The notes below the pieces were generated by a model. It worked only from the letters and a program-made list of their open reading frames with translations, was not told where the DNA came from and searched no databases. Shown here in pieces: positions 1-4,460 of a stretch of 5,671 nt of DNA. A program made the translations under genes and the position numbers. Each line of letters opens with the position of its first letter. Positions within the stretch are counted from its first letter, which is position 1. Source of the DNA: Patescibacteria group bacterium (GTDB lineage: Bacteria; Patescibacteriota; Patescibacteriia; Veblenbacterales; UBA10138); NCBI GenBank assembly GCA_003512705.1, contig DOPF01000034.1, positions 19,359-25,029 of the forward strand, written 5' to 3'.

Positions 1-8
1 CTCTGATT

Positions 9-29
9 CCCCAATGCCAAGCATTGGGG
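9..29. other. perfect 9-bp hairpin at window start
   Basis: CCCCAATGC (9-17) and GCATTGGGG (21-29) form a perfect 9-bp stem around the triloop CAA. On the + strand it is followed by CTTGTCGTCG, which is not a real U-tract, so it is at best a weak terminator of a gene lying left of the window. It could also be a stable RNA or DNA hairpin of another kind. The structure is certain; the role is not. Confidence 0.5.
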
Positions 30-50
30 CTTGTCGTCGAAGTGTCAAAC

Positions 51-134
51 CAAGCTCAAAGCCCAAAAACCAAAACTTTTGATATTTAACCATTTGGATT
101 TGATTTGACATTTGAGCTTTGATATTTAGGCTTG
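51..134. repeat. AT-rich imperfect-palindrome interspersed repeat, copy 1
   Basis: This 84-bp stretch starts CAAGCTCAAA and ends with GGCTTG, so its ends are inverted (CAAGC/GCTTG). An inner pair, AGCTCAAA near the left and TTTGAGCT at 111-118, is also inverted. The right half (91-133) recurs at 721-763 with one mismatch in 43 bp, in the same orientation, exactly 630 bp away on the other side of rpsP. No open reading frame fits it. Short A/T-rich repeats of the (n)CAAA type are common spacers in Patescibacteria genomes; mobility is not shown. Confidence 0.75.
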
Positions 135-144
135 TGCTATCCCC

Positions 145-173
145 TTGACTCTTTCCTCGCCTTCCGCTATTAT
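145..173 (+). promoter_or_regulatory. sigma70-type promoter of rpsP
   Basis: The -35 box TTGACT (145-150) is followed by a 17-nt spacer and the -10 box TATTAT (168-173). Transcription would start near 180, giving a leader of about 30 nt before the rpsP ATG at 212. It lies right after repeat copy 1, so that repeat does not interrupt it. Confidence 0.75.
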
Positions 174-211
174 CATATTACTGTTTATTTAACTTGAAGA
201 TAATTTTTATT

Positions 212-673
212 ATGTTAACTTTGCGACTCGCCCGCGTGGGTAAGAAAAAACAAGCCTTTTATAAGCTTATTGTATCGGAAAAAACTCGCGATACTTACGG
301 CACTTATTTAGAAGCTTTGGGAAATTTAAACCCGCACACCAACCCGTCAACCTTAACCGTAAATAAGGAGCGTATTGACTATTGGTTAAAGCAGGGCGCT
401 ACAATGTCCGCTACGGTTAATAATCTTTTGATAGAAAATAAAATAATTACCGGCGATAAAGTAAAAGCCTGGAAACCGAAAAAGAAGGCGGCCGAAGCCA
501 AACCTGTCGAAGCTCCGAAGACAGAAGCCAAAGCAGAAACCCCCAAGGCCAATGAAGAAACAAAAGCTGAAACCAAGTCAGCTGACGAAGTTAAGAAAGA
601 CGAACCCAAGACAGAAACTAAACCAGCTGAATCGGCAAAGCAAGAAAAGTCAGAAGAGAAAACAAATAGTTAA
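212..673 (+). CDS. rpsP: 30S ribosomal protein bS16 with charged C-terminal tail
   Basis: bS16 is a small-subunit protein that binds 16S rRNA early in assembly. The 153-residue product begins MLTLRLARVGKKKQAFYKLI, the standard S16 N-terminus, and the S16 fold runs to about residue 85, including the RIDYWLKQGA segment (residues 54-63). The reading frame extends upstream to a TTG at 194, but family alignment places the start at ATG 212. No strong Shine-Dalgarno is visible; GAAG at 196-199 is weak. Residues ~88-153 are an unusual low-complexity tail of Lys, Glu, Ala, Pro and Thr, probably disordered. Such tails vary between lineages. The gene heads the usual rpsP-khpA-trmD neighbourhood and has its own promoter. 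Identification is secure; the role of the tail is unknown. Confidence 0.96.
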   Translation: MLTLRLARVGKKKQAFYKLIVSEKTRDTYGTYLEALGNLNPHTNPSTLTVNKERIDYWLKQGATMSATVNNLLIENKIITGDKVKAWKPKKKAAEAKPVEAPKTEAKAETPKANEETKAETKSADEVKKDEPKTETKPAESAKQEKSEEKTNS

Positions 674-688
674 ATCCAAATTACAAAT

Positions 689-763
689 CAAGCTCAAAAT
701 CCAAACTTTTGATATTCTGTCATTTGGATTTGATTTGACATTTGAGCTTTGATATTTGGGCTT
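689..763. repeat. AT-rich imperfect-palindrome interspersed repeat, copy 2
   Basis: Second copy of the repeat at 51-134, starting 16 bp after the rpsP stop. The right half, 721-763, matches copy 1 at 42 of 43 positions; the left half (689-720) is shorter and more diverged. It can fold: AAATCCAAA (697-705) pairs with TTTGGATTT (723-731), and AGCTCAAA (691-698) with TTTGAGCT (741-748). In RNA this could sit at the 3' end of the rpsP message, but no U-run follows (the next bases are A-rich), so it is not a convincing terminator. Confidence 0.75.
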
Positions 764-803
764 AAAAAAATACCATCGCCTATATAGCTTTATCCTAGCC
801 CCG

Positions 804-832
804 TTGACAAAAGCAGCGCGATAATGTATCAT
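804..832 (+). promoter_or_regulatory. sigma70-type promoter of khpA
   Basis: A consensus -35 TTGACA (804-809), a 17-nt spacer and the -10 TATCAT (827-832) predict a start near 839. The resulting leader before the KH-protein ATG at 978 is about 140 nt, long for so compact a genome. The promoter makes khpA a unit separate from rpsP. Confidence 0.75.
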
Positions 833-868
833 CTAACCATAGTTGGCTGATTTTTGTTAGGTACTGTC

Positions 869-915
869 GCTGTTTATTTAAAGGTCGAGAACTTTAACAA
901 TCTTCGCTAAACAGC
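869..915 (+). promoter_or_regulatory. structured 5' leader of the khpA message
   Basis: GCTGTTTA (869-876) pairs perfectly with TAAACAGC (908-915), and inside it TTAAAG (878-883) pairs with CTTTAA (892-897) around an 8-nt loop. The structure lies wholly between the predicted transcription start (~839) and the khpA start (978). It matches no riboswitch or ribosomal-protein leader that I recognise. Autoregulation by the RNA-binding KH product is possible but is only inference. Confidence 0.4.
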
Positions 916-977
916 ATAGGATACGTTGGCTTAAATCAAGACAACAGAATTATTGTTAACACTTAATACAAGAACGT

Positions 978-1316
978 ATGGCACAAGAGAAAGATCAGGA
1001 TTTTATTGATTTCACAGTCAAGGCGCTCGTTGACCATCCCGATGATGTAAAGACCGAACGCACGATTGATGAACGAGGTGTGTTAATCACCTTGCACGTT
1101 AACCAAGAAGATATGGGTCAGATAATTGGCCGCGAAGGCCAAACTGCCCGTTCCTTAAGAACATTACTACGAGTGGTTGGCGCGAAGAACAACGCTCGAG
1201 TAAACTTAAAAATTTATGAACCAGAAGGTTCTCGCCCCGATCGTCCTCGACGCGAACGTAGCGAGCGGAGCGCCGATAACACCGACACTTCGGTAGTTGA
1301 TGATCTAAAGATCTAA
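978..1316 (+). CDS. khpA: KhpA-type KH-domain RNA-binding protein
   Basis: This 112-residue protein carries one type II KH domain, with the GxxG loop as GREG (residues 51-54) inside QIIGREGQTARSLRTLL. The fold spans about residues 8-82, the usual length for the KhpA/YlqC family, which is typically encoded between rpsP and rimM/trmD. KhpA proteins bind RNA, in Firmicutes as dimers or with KhpB/Jag, and affect cell growth and division. Residues 83-112 are an added polar tail rich in Arg and then acidic residues. The start at ATG 978 fits the family; no strong Shine-Dalgarno precedes it. The gene has its own promoter and is closed by a strong terminator. rimM, expected next in many bacteria, is absent here. 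Confidence 0.92.
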   Translation: MAQEKDQDFIDFTVKALVDHPDDVKTERTIDERGVLITLHVNQEDMGQIIGREGQTARSLRTLLRVVGAKNNARVNLKIYEPEGSRPDRPRRERSERSADNTDTSVVDDLKI

Positions 1317-1330
1317 ACTAGTAAATTTTA

Positions 1331-1363
1331 ACCACCTCTCCATTTTGGGGAGGTGGTTTTGTT
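1331..1363 (+). terminator. intrinsic terminator after khpA
   Basis: An 11-bp stem (1331-1341 with 1347-1357, one T-G pair) around the loop ATTTT is followed by TTTTGTT. It starts 15 nt after the khpA stop. It isolates the rpsP/khpA region from everything downstream, so trmD here cannot depend on read-through from the ribosomal promoters alone. Confidence 0.92.
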
Positions 1364-1366
1364 ATA

Positions 1367-1393
1367 TTGACATAAACAAATATAAAATATAAG
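1367..1393 (+). promoter_or_regulatory. putative promoter of the small membrane-protein gene
   Basis: A consensus TTGACA (1367-1372) lies just after the khpA terminator. The best -10 is TATAAG (1388-1393), giving a short 15-nt spacer; the surrounding AT-rich DNA leaves other -10 choices open. A promoter is expected because the gene stands alone between two terminators. Confidence 0.5.
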
Positions 1394-1429
1394 CTTTATT
1401 TAAACCAATATCAAAACAAGGAGCGAACA

Positions 1430-1795
1430 ATGATCACTGAAATAGTTCTACTCGTTGTGGCCGTTATCATTTTAACGATCACAGAGTTAAGATTTGGCCT
1501 CTGGTTGTCACATCGAGAAGCCTTGCGAAACAATGATCCTGCCGCGGCGATCATCATTTGGACTCAACGACGCAGCTGGTCGATGGCCGTTTGGGCAATT
1601 TTTTTCTCTGCCCTTTTCGGAGTACCTATATTTATGTTTCTCCATGACCTAGGCTTAAATCTTTTCATTGGCGTACCATTTGTAGCAATGATTGGGCCAG
1701 TGGCGATGATAAGCGTTCTATCAATAATGCTAGCCAATAACTGGTTATTCGGTTATTGGAACGAAAAGGCAATCCTAGAAGCGCATGACGAATAA
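1430..1795 (+). CDS. small three-helix membrane protein, unknown function
   Basis: I do not recognise this 121-residue protein. It shows three hydrophobic segments: about residues 4-25, 50-71 and 75-101, joined by a polar loop with RRSW around residues 47-50 and ending in a charged tail (NEKAILEAHDE). There is no cleavable signal peptide; helix 1 is probably a membrane anchor. The start at ATG 1430 has a clear Shine-Dalgarno, AAGGAG (1418-1423), with a 6-nt spacer, the best ribosome site in the window. The gene is a single-gene unit between its own promoter and a terminator. Its place between khpA and the trmD region breaks the conserved neighbourhood, so it is probably an acquired or lineage-specific gene. 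No catalytic motif is visible. Confidence 0.85.
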   Translation: MITEIVLLVVAVIILTITELRFGLWLSHREALRNNDPAAAIIIWTQRRSWSMAVWAIFFSALFGVPIFMFLHDLGLNLFIGVPFVAMIGPVAMISVLSIMLANNWLFGYWNEKAILEAHDE

Positions 1796-1821
1796 TAAAG
1801 AGATCTAAAAGCAACAAATTT

Positions 1822-1856
1822 AACCTCAGTCAATCATCGGCTGGGGTTGTTTTTTA
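1822..1856 (+). terminator. intrinsic terminator after the membrane-protein gene
   Basis: AACCTCAG (1822-1829) pairs with CTGGGGTT (1841-1848), one T-G pair, 11-nt loop, followed by GTTTTTTT. An open frame for the next gene extends back to a TTG within this structure, but that start is rejected because it lies in the terminator and upstream of the promoter. Confidence 0.88.
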
Positions 1857-1871
1857 TCCACCATATAAGGA

Positions 1872-1923
1872 TTGACAAAATTAGTGTAATAATCTACACT
1901 AATAAGTGTAATAATCTACACTA
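1872..1923 (+). promoter_or_regulatory. promoter with two tandem dyad operators for the MNT-HEPN pair
   Basis: The -35 TTGACA (1872-1877), a 17-nt spacer and the -10 TACACT (1895-1900) are overlapped by AGTGTAATAATCTACACTA (1883-1901). The same 19 bp recurs exactly at 1905-1923, 22 bp further on. Each copy is an inverted repeat, AGTGTA/TACACT with a 6-nt centre. Two identical dyads about two helical turns apart, one covering the -10 and one reaching the start codon, are a classic repressor site. The likely ligand is the winged-HTH domain of the gene that follows (inference). The second dyad would also form a hairpin in the very short leader. Confidence 0.85.
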
Positions 1924-1924
1924 T

Positions 1925-2470
1925 ATGCTAAACTTTCGTTCAAAGATAACGCGGCAGGTATTACCGTATATGTTACTCAACCCTCACACTGAACTCTATC
2001 TCAACGAGATAGCGACTAAGTTTGGTGTGGATAGAGGCAATTTGGTAAAAAAACTGGCCGAGTGGGAACGCGAAGGTATTATACGAAAGCGGAAACGTGG
2101 TAATTTAAGCCTCTATACAGCCAATCAATCTAATCCACTATATAAGGAGCTTCGGACAATAACCGAAAAGCAGTTTGGCCTGACAGACGCCTTGCGCTCC
2201 TCCATCAAACGAGTAGCCGGCGTCAGCGCGGCTTATATTTTTGGTTCATACGCTAAGGGCACACTAGGGGTGGAGAGTGATATAGATGTATTGGTAGTGG
2301 GTTCTCATCGAGCGGTGGATATACAGCGGCAGATAGCATTAATTCAAAAAAAGTTCGACCGTGCGATTAACGTGGTTGACATGACAGAGCGCGAATTGAC
2401 CAAGCGTAAAAAGACCCATGATCCATTGGTGGCAAGAATCTTTCATGCGCCGAATATCAAGCTTTTATGA
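1925..2470 (+). CDS. winged-HTH / MNT nucleotidyltransferase, HEPN-pair antitoxin-like
   Basis: The 181-residue protein has an N-terminal winged-HTH (about residues 12-65; LYLNEIATKFGVDRGNLVKKL at 24-44) and a C-terminal minimal nucleotidyltransferase. Its Pol-beta signature is GSYAKGTLGVESDIDVLV, with GS at 107-108 and metal-binding Asp 119 and 121; Asp 152 in INVVDM is the likely third carboxylate. In MNT-HEPN systems the MNT protein is the antitoxin; in MntA-HepT it transfers AMP to the HEPN partner. Here it may also repress its own promoter through the HTH. ATG 1925 was chosen because it follows the operators and starts the HTH; no Shine-Dalgarno is seen. Its stop overlaps the HEPN start as ATGA (2467-2470), so the two are translationally coupled. 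Function as a TA pair is inferred from domain pairing. Confidence 0.88.
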   Translation: MLNFRSKITRQVLPYMLLNPHTELYLNEIATKFGVDRGNLVKKLAEWEREGIIRKRKRGNLSLYTANQSNPLYKELRTITEKQFGLTDALRSSIKRVAGVSAAYIFGSYAKGTLGVESDIDVLVVGSHRAVDIQRQIALIQKKFDRAINVVDMTERELTKRKKTHDPLVARIFHAPNIKLL

Positions 2471-2868
2471 TTAACTTTGACAATTTATCGTTTGTTAAAT
2501 TTCGGTTTACTAATCAACAAATTAGTGATTATCTAGCTTCGGCCGAAAAAGACCTGGCGATTGCTGGCCACTCAACTGTTCCGGAGGTTATATTTCAATT
2601 CAGCTATAATGCGCTGATTAAGCTCGGGGCAGTATTAATCGCTAAGCATGGTTACCGGGCACACAGCAAAACTGGTCATCATGCCAAAATTATAGAGAAG
2701 CTGTCCGAGCTTTTGGGTGACAAAGAAGTCGCCGCCATTGGTAATCTAATGAGGAAGACGAGAAATATAGACCTTTATAGTGGTGGCGGCATCATCACTG
2801 AAAAACAGGCGCATGAGTATTTAGAGTTTTGCCGCCGAATTGCTAGCAAAGTAAAGCGCCTAGTATGA
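2467..2868 (+). CDS. HEPN-domain protein, putative toxin of the MNT pair
   Basis: This 133-residue, mostly helical protein has HEPN-like features: an N-terminal helix with LASAEKDLAIAG (residues 23-34), a long helix IFQFSYNALIKLGAVLIAKHG (residues 42-62) and the conserved segment LMRKTRNIDLYSGG (residues 94-107). HEPN proteins are often RNases with an R-x4-6-H motif, and HepT has R-x4-H-x-Y. Here the Arg-Asn is present (R99, N100), but the His position is not filled in the usual spacing; R99-x4-Y104 is seen instead. It may therefore be a non-nuclease HEPN, or its active site may lie elsewhere. It overlaps the MNT gene at its start and the trmD 5' fragment at its stop (ATGA, 2865-2868). The family call is fairly sure; toxicity is inferred. 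Confidence 0.82.
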   Translation: MINFDNLSFVKFRFTNQQISDYLASAEKDLAIAGHSTVPEVIFQFSYNALIKLGAVLIAKHGYRAHSKTGHHAKIIEKLSELLGDKEVAAIGNLMRKTRNIDLYSGGGIITEKQAHEYLEFCRRIASKVKRLV

Positions 2869-2969
2869 AACGTTTTGATATTATCACCATCTTCCCACAC
2901 TCTTTAAACTCATATTTTCAAACGAGTATTTTAAAACGCGCGCAGGATAATTTACACAAATCAGTGTAG
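2865..2969 (+). pseudogene. trmD: 5' fragment of resident trmD
   Basis: From ATG 2865 the frame encodes MKRFDIITIFPHSLNSYFQT and then SILKRAQ, matching the first 27 residues of the complete TrmD at 3690 at 25 of 27 positions. Homology ends near 2945 and the frame stops at TAG 2967-2969, giving a 34-residue remnant without any catalytic part. About 12 of the 81 shared bases differ, mostly at third positions. The ATG overlaps the HEPN stop (ATGA), so the resident trmD was once the third, translationally coupled gene of the MNT-HEPN operon. It is read as the left end of a gene whose middle was displaced; the right end is at 4913-5035. Confidence 0.92.
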
Positions 2970-2981
2970 TTTTCTGCACTA
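2951..2981 (+). promoter_or_regulatory. degenerate MNT-type promoter/operator at the trmD junction
   Basis: AGTGTAGTTTTCTGCACTA (2963-2981) matches the MNT operator at 15 of 19 positions and keeps the AGTGTA/TGCACT dyad. TTTACA (2951-2956) sits about where the -35 is in the MNT promoter, and TGCACT aligns with its -10. It is therefore a diverged copy of the whole promoter-operator, not a chance dyad. It starts almost exactly where trmD homology ends. It may still drive or regulate higBA-trmD, or may be a relic of a lost MNT-HEPN module. Confidence 0.65.
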
Positions 2982-2995
2982 GCGATTTGGGGCTA

Positions 2996-3024
2996 TTGAC
3001 AATATATCATATATGATATATAAT
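2996..3024 (+). promoter_or_regulatory. consensus promoter with perfect 20-bp palindrome
   Basis: TTGACA (2996-3001), a 17-nt spacer and TATAAT (3019-3024) make a perfect consensus sigma70 promoter. The spacer and half of the -10 are occupied by ATATATCATATATGATATAT (3002-3021), an exact 20-bp palindrome. This is what a HigA-type autorepressor site looks like. Oddly, the only ordinary start codon for the toxin (ATG 3013) lies inside the palindrome, upstream of the start point this promoter predicts (~3031). Confidence 0.8.
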
Positions 3025-3384
3025 GAATATAGGGTAAAATTTTACATAAACACTAAGAGTACCAGTCCAGTTTTAAGGTTCATCGCGGGTTTACCTCAAA
3101 ACCACCAAGCAAAGATTTTTAAGTACATTGATTTTCTACGGCAACATAGGGGTGTGCTCGATGAGCCGTACTCGCGCCACATTAAGGGTAAGCTACGTGA
3201 GCTGCGGGTGGACTTTGGTAAGCGTCGTTACCGAGTGTTCTACTTCCTCTTCATCAAGAAGACCATTGTGGTGCTGCATGGTTTTTCCAAGCGTACAGCA
3301 CAAACGCCGTTAACGGAAATTAGAATCGCCGAGGCGTACTATGAAGACGTCATTAATCACGAGAATCTATATGCCAAAAGTTAA
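3013..3384 (+). CDS. higB: HigB/Gp49-like RelE-superfamily toxin
   Basis: The product (123 residues from ATG 3013) matches the Gp49-like/HigB branch of the RelE superfamily, ribosome-dependent mRNA interferases in the members studied. Hallmarks are SPVLRFIAGLP (residues 18-28), LDEPYSRHIKGKLRELRVDFG (49-69), YRVFYF (73-78), and the C-terminal HGFSKRTAQTP (89-99), where basic residues and His typical of the active site lie. Length is normal for the family. It precedes and overlaps the antitoxin gene, the higBA order. The start is uncertain: ATG 3013 is the only ATG/GTG/TTG that keeps the N-terminus, yet it lies within the promoter palindrome. Thus either transcription starts further upstream (for example at 2951-2980) or translation begins at a non-standard codon near 3034-3046. 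Confidence 0.9.
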   Translation: MIYNEYRVKFYINTKSTSPVLRFIAGLPQNHQAKIFKYIDFLRQHRGVLDEPYSRHIKGKLRELRVDFGKRRYRVFYFLFIKKTIVVLHGFSKRTAQTPLTEIRIAEAYYEDVINHENLYAKS

Positions 3385-3688
3385 ACCAATGAAAAAAGCT
3401 ATTGATTTCGATACCTACATCAGTAGGCGTCTTGAAGATGCGCAGTTCAAAAGCCGGTATGAGGCGTATGGTAAGCAGCTTGAGATTGCTTATCAGGTAT
3501 TACAATTACGCAAACAGCGACGAATGTCACAAGCGGATTTAGCGCGTAAGCTTGGCACTACGCAGAGCAATGTGGCGAGAATTGAGGCCGGCCGACAAAA
3601 TTTAGGTACACACACATTGTTTCAAATAGCTAACGCCTTTGGCAAAGACCTAAAGGTTGAGTTTGTGAGTAAAAATAATATTAGGTAG
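3341..3688 (+). CDS. higA: HigA-like XRE-family HTH antitoxin
   Basis: The C-terminal half is a Cro/C1-type helix-turn-helix: LRKQRRMSQADLARKLG (residues 56-72), then TTQSNVARIEAG (73-84) as recognition helix, then THTLFQIANAFGKDLKVEF. It should neutralise HigB and repress the higBA promoter. From ATG 3341, which has GAGG at 3331-3334 with 6-nt spacing, the protein has 115 residues and overlaps the toxin gene by 44 nt. ATG 3371 and ATG 3389 are alternatives; family members often begin like the last (MKKAIDFD), so the first 10-16 residues may not be translated. It ends one base before the GTG of trmD, so toxin, antitoxin and trmD look like one operon. Confidence 0.9.
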   Translation: MKTSLITRIYMPKVKPMKKAIDFDTYISRRLEDAQFKSRYEAYGKQLEIAYQVLQLRKQRRMSQADLARKLGTTQSNVARIEAGRQNLGTHTLFQIANAFGKDLKVEFVSKNNIR

Positions 3689-3689
3689 A

Positions 3690-4415
3690 GTGAAACGATT
3701 CGATATTATCACCATTTTCCCCCATTCTTTAGATTCGTATTTTGACACGAGTATTTTAAAACGCGCGCAAGAAAAAAAACTAATTCAAATTCAAACTCAT
3801 GATTTGCGCCAATGGACTAAGGATAAACACCAAACAGTGGATGACAAACCTTATGGCGGCGGCGCGGGAATGGTGATGAAGGCGGAACCCATCGTTCGTG
3901 CATTGCACGAACTCAAATTCAAAAATAAAAAATCAAAAATCAAAATGAGGATGATTTTGTTGGCGGCGAATGGAAAACAATTTACGCAAACCGTGGCCAA
4001 GCGGCTCGCTAAGTACGAGCGGCTGGTGTTTATTTGCGGTCGGTACGAGGGTGTTGATGCGCGAGTGGAAAAATTTGTAGACGAAAAAATCTGCATTGGG
4101 CCTTATGTAGTTACCGGCGGCGAATTACCGACAGCTATTATCATCGACGCCGTTTCACGCATGGTGCCGGGGGTTGTAGGTAAAGAAGAGTCAATATTGA
4201 ACGAATCTTTTAGCAAACAAAAAATTCCCGATTCCCGATTCCCGATTCCCGATTCTTACCTAGAGCACCCCCACTACACCCGCCCAGAGGTACTGATTTG
4301 GAAAGGTAAAAAATATACTGTGCCCAAAGTTCTGCTGGAAGGTAATCATAAAAAAATAAGTGAGTGGAAAAAAGATAAGTCAAAGTACAAGAGTATAAAG
4401 ATTAAAATAGATTAA
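3690..4415 (+). CDS. trmD: tRNA (guanine-N1)-methyltransferase TrmD, complete copy
   Basis: TrmD uses AdoMet to make m1G37 next to the anticodon, preventing +1 frameshifting; it is essential in most bacteria. The 241-residue frame has the SPOUT knot motifs: DDKPYGGGAGMVMKAEP (residues 51-67), CGRYEGVDARV (116-126), GPYVVTGGELP (137-147) and DAVSRMVPGVVG (153-164, R157 matching E. coli Arg154). The residue aligned with catalytic Asp169 is Glu172 (NESF). Just after it, in the interdomain linker, residues ~178-190 are extra and come from a heptamer DNA repeat. The C-terminal domain (YTRPEV, VPKVLLEGNHKKI) is present, but the tail is shorter than in E. coli (255 residues). The start is GTG 3690, one base after the higA stop, with only AGG (3683-3685) as a weak ribosome site. 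Parts of both ends recur as fragments outside the cassette. Confidence 0.95.
   Translation: MKRFDIITIFPHSLDSYFDTSILKRAQEKKLIQIQTHDLRQWTKDKHQTVDDKPYGGGAGMVMKAEPIVRALHELKFKNKKSKIKMRMILLAANGKQFTQTVAKRLAKYERLVFICGRYEGVDARVEKFVDEKICIGPYVVTGGELPTAIIIDAVSRMVPGVVGKEESILNESFSKQKIPDSRFPIPDSYLEHPHYTRPEVLIWKGKKYTVPKVLLEGNHKKISEWKKDKSKYKSIKIKID
4224..4255 (+). repeat. heptamer tandem repeat (ATTCCCG)4 inside trmD
   Basis: Four exact ATTCCCG units (4224-4251) are followed by a partial ATTC. The tract lies in frame inside trmD and encodes KIPDSRFPIPDS around residues 178-189. Because 7 is not a multiple of 3, gain or loss of one or two units would frameshift the gene before its C-terminal domain; only steps of three keep the frame. 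ORF and family motifs resume immediately after it. Confidence 0.9.
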
Positions 4416-4460
4416 ATATACTAACGAATTTAAACTTTATTAATTAACTTTCAAAATACT

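Noticed and set aside
194..211. Longer rpsP start at TTG 194
   Set aside because: S16 proteins begin at the MLT(L/I)RLARVG segment, which is ATG 212; the extension has no family support.
51..763. The two rpsP-flanking repeats as a CRISPR array or transposon ends
   Set aside because: Only two copies 630 bp apart, with a housekeeping gene between and no cas gene, transposase or target duplication.
1847..1924. N-terminal extension of the wHTH-MNT protein from a TTG at 1847
   Set aside because: It lies in the terminator U-run and upstream of the promoter and operators; the HTH domain begins at ATG 1925.
3128..3313. Overlapping 61-codon + strand frame inside higB
   Set aside because: Shadow of the well-matched HigB frame; its product is Arg/Ser/Cys-rich without a recognisable fold or ribosome site.
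3851..4096. Minus-strand frame inside trmD
   Set aside because: Antisense shadow of conserved TrmD motifs, with no start signals of its own.
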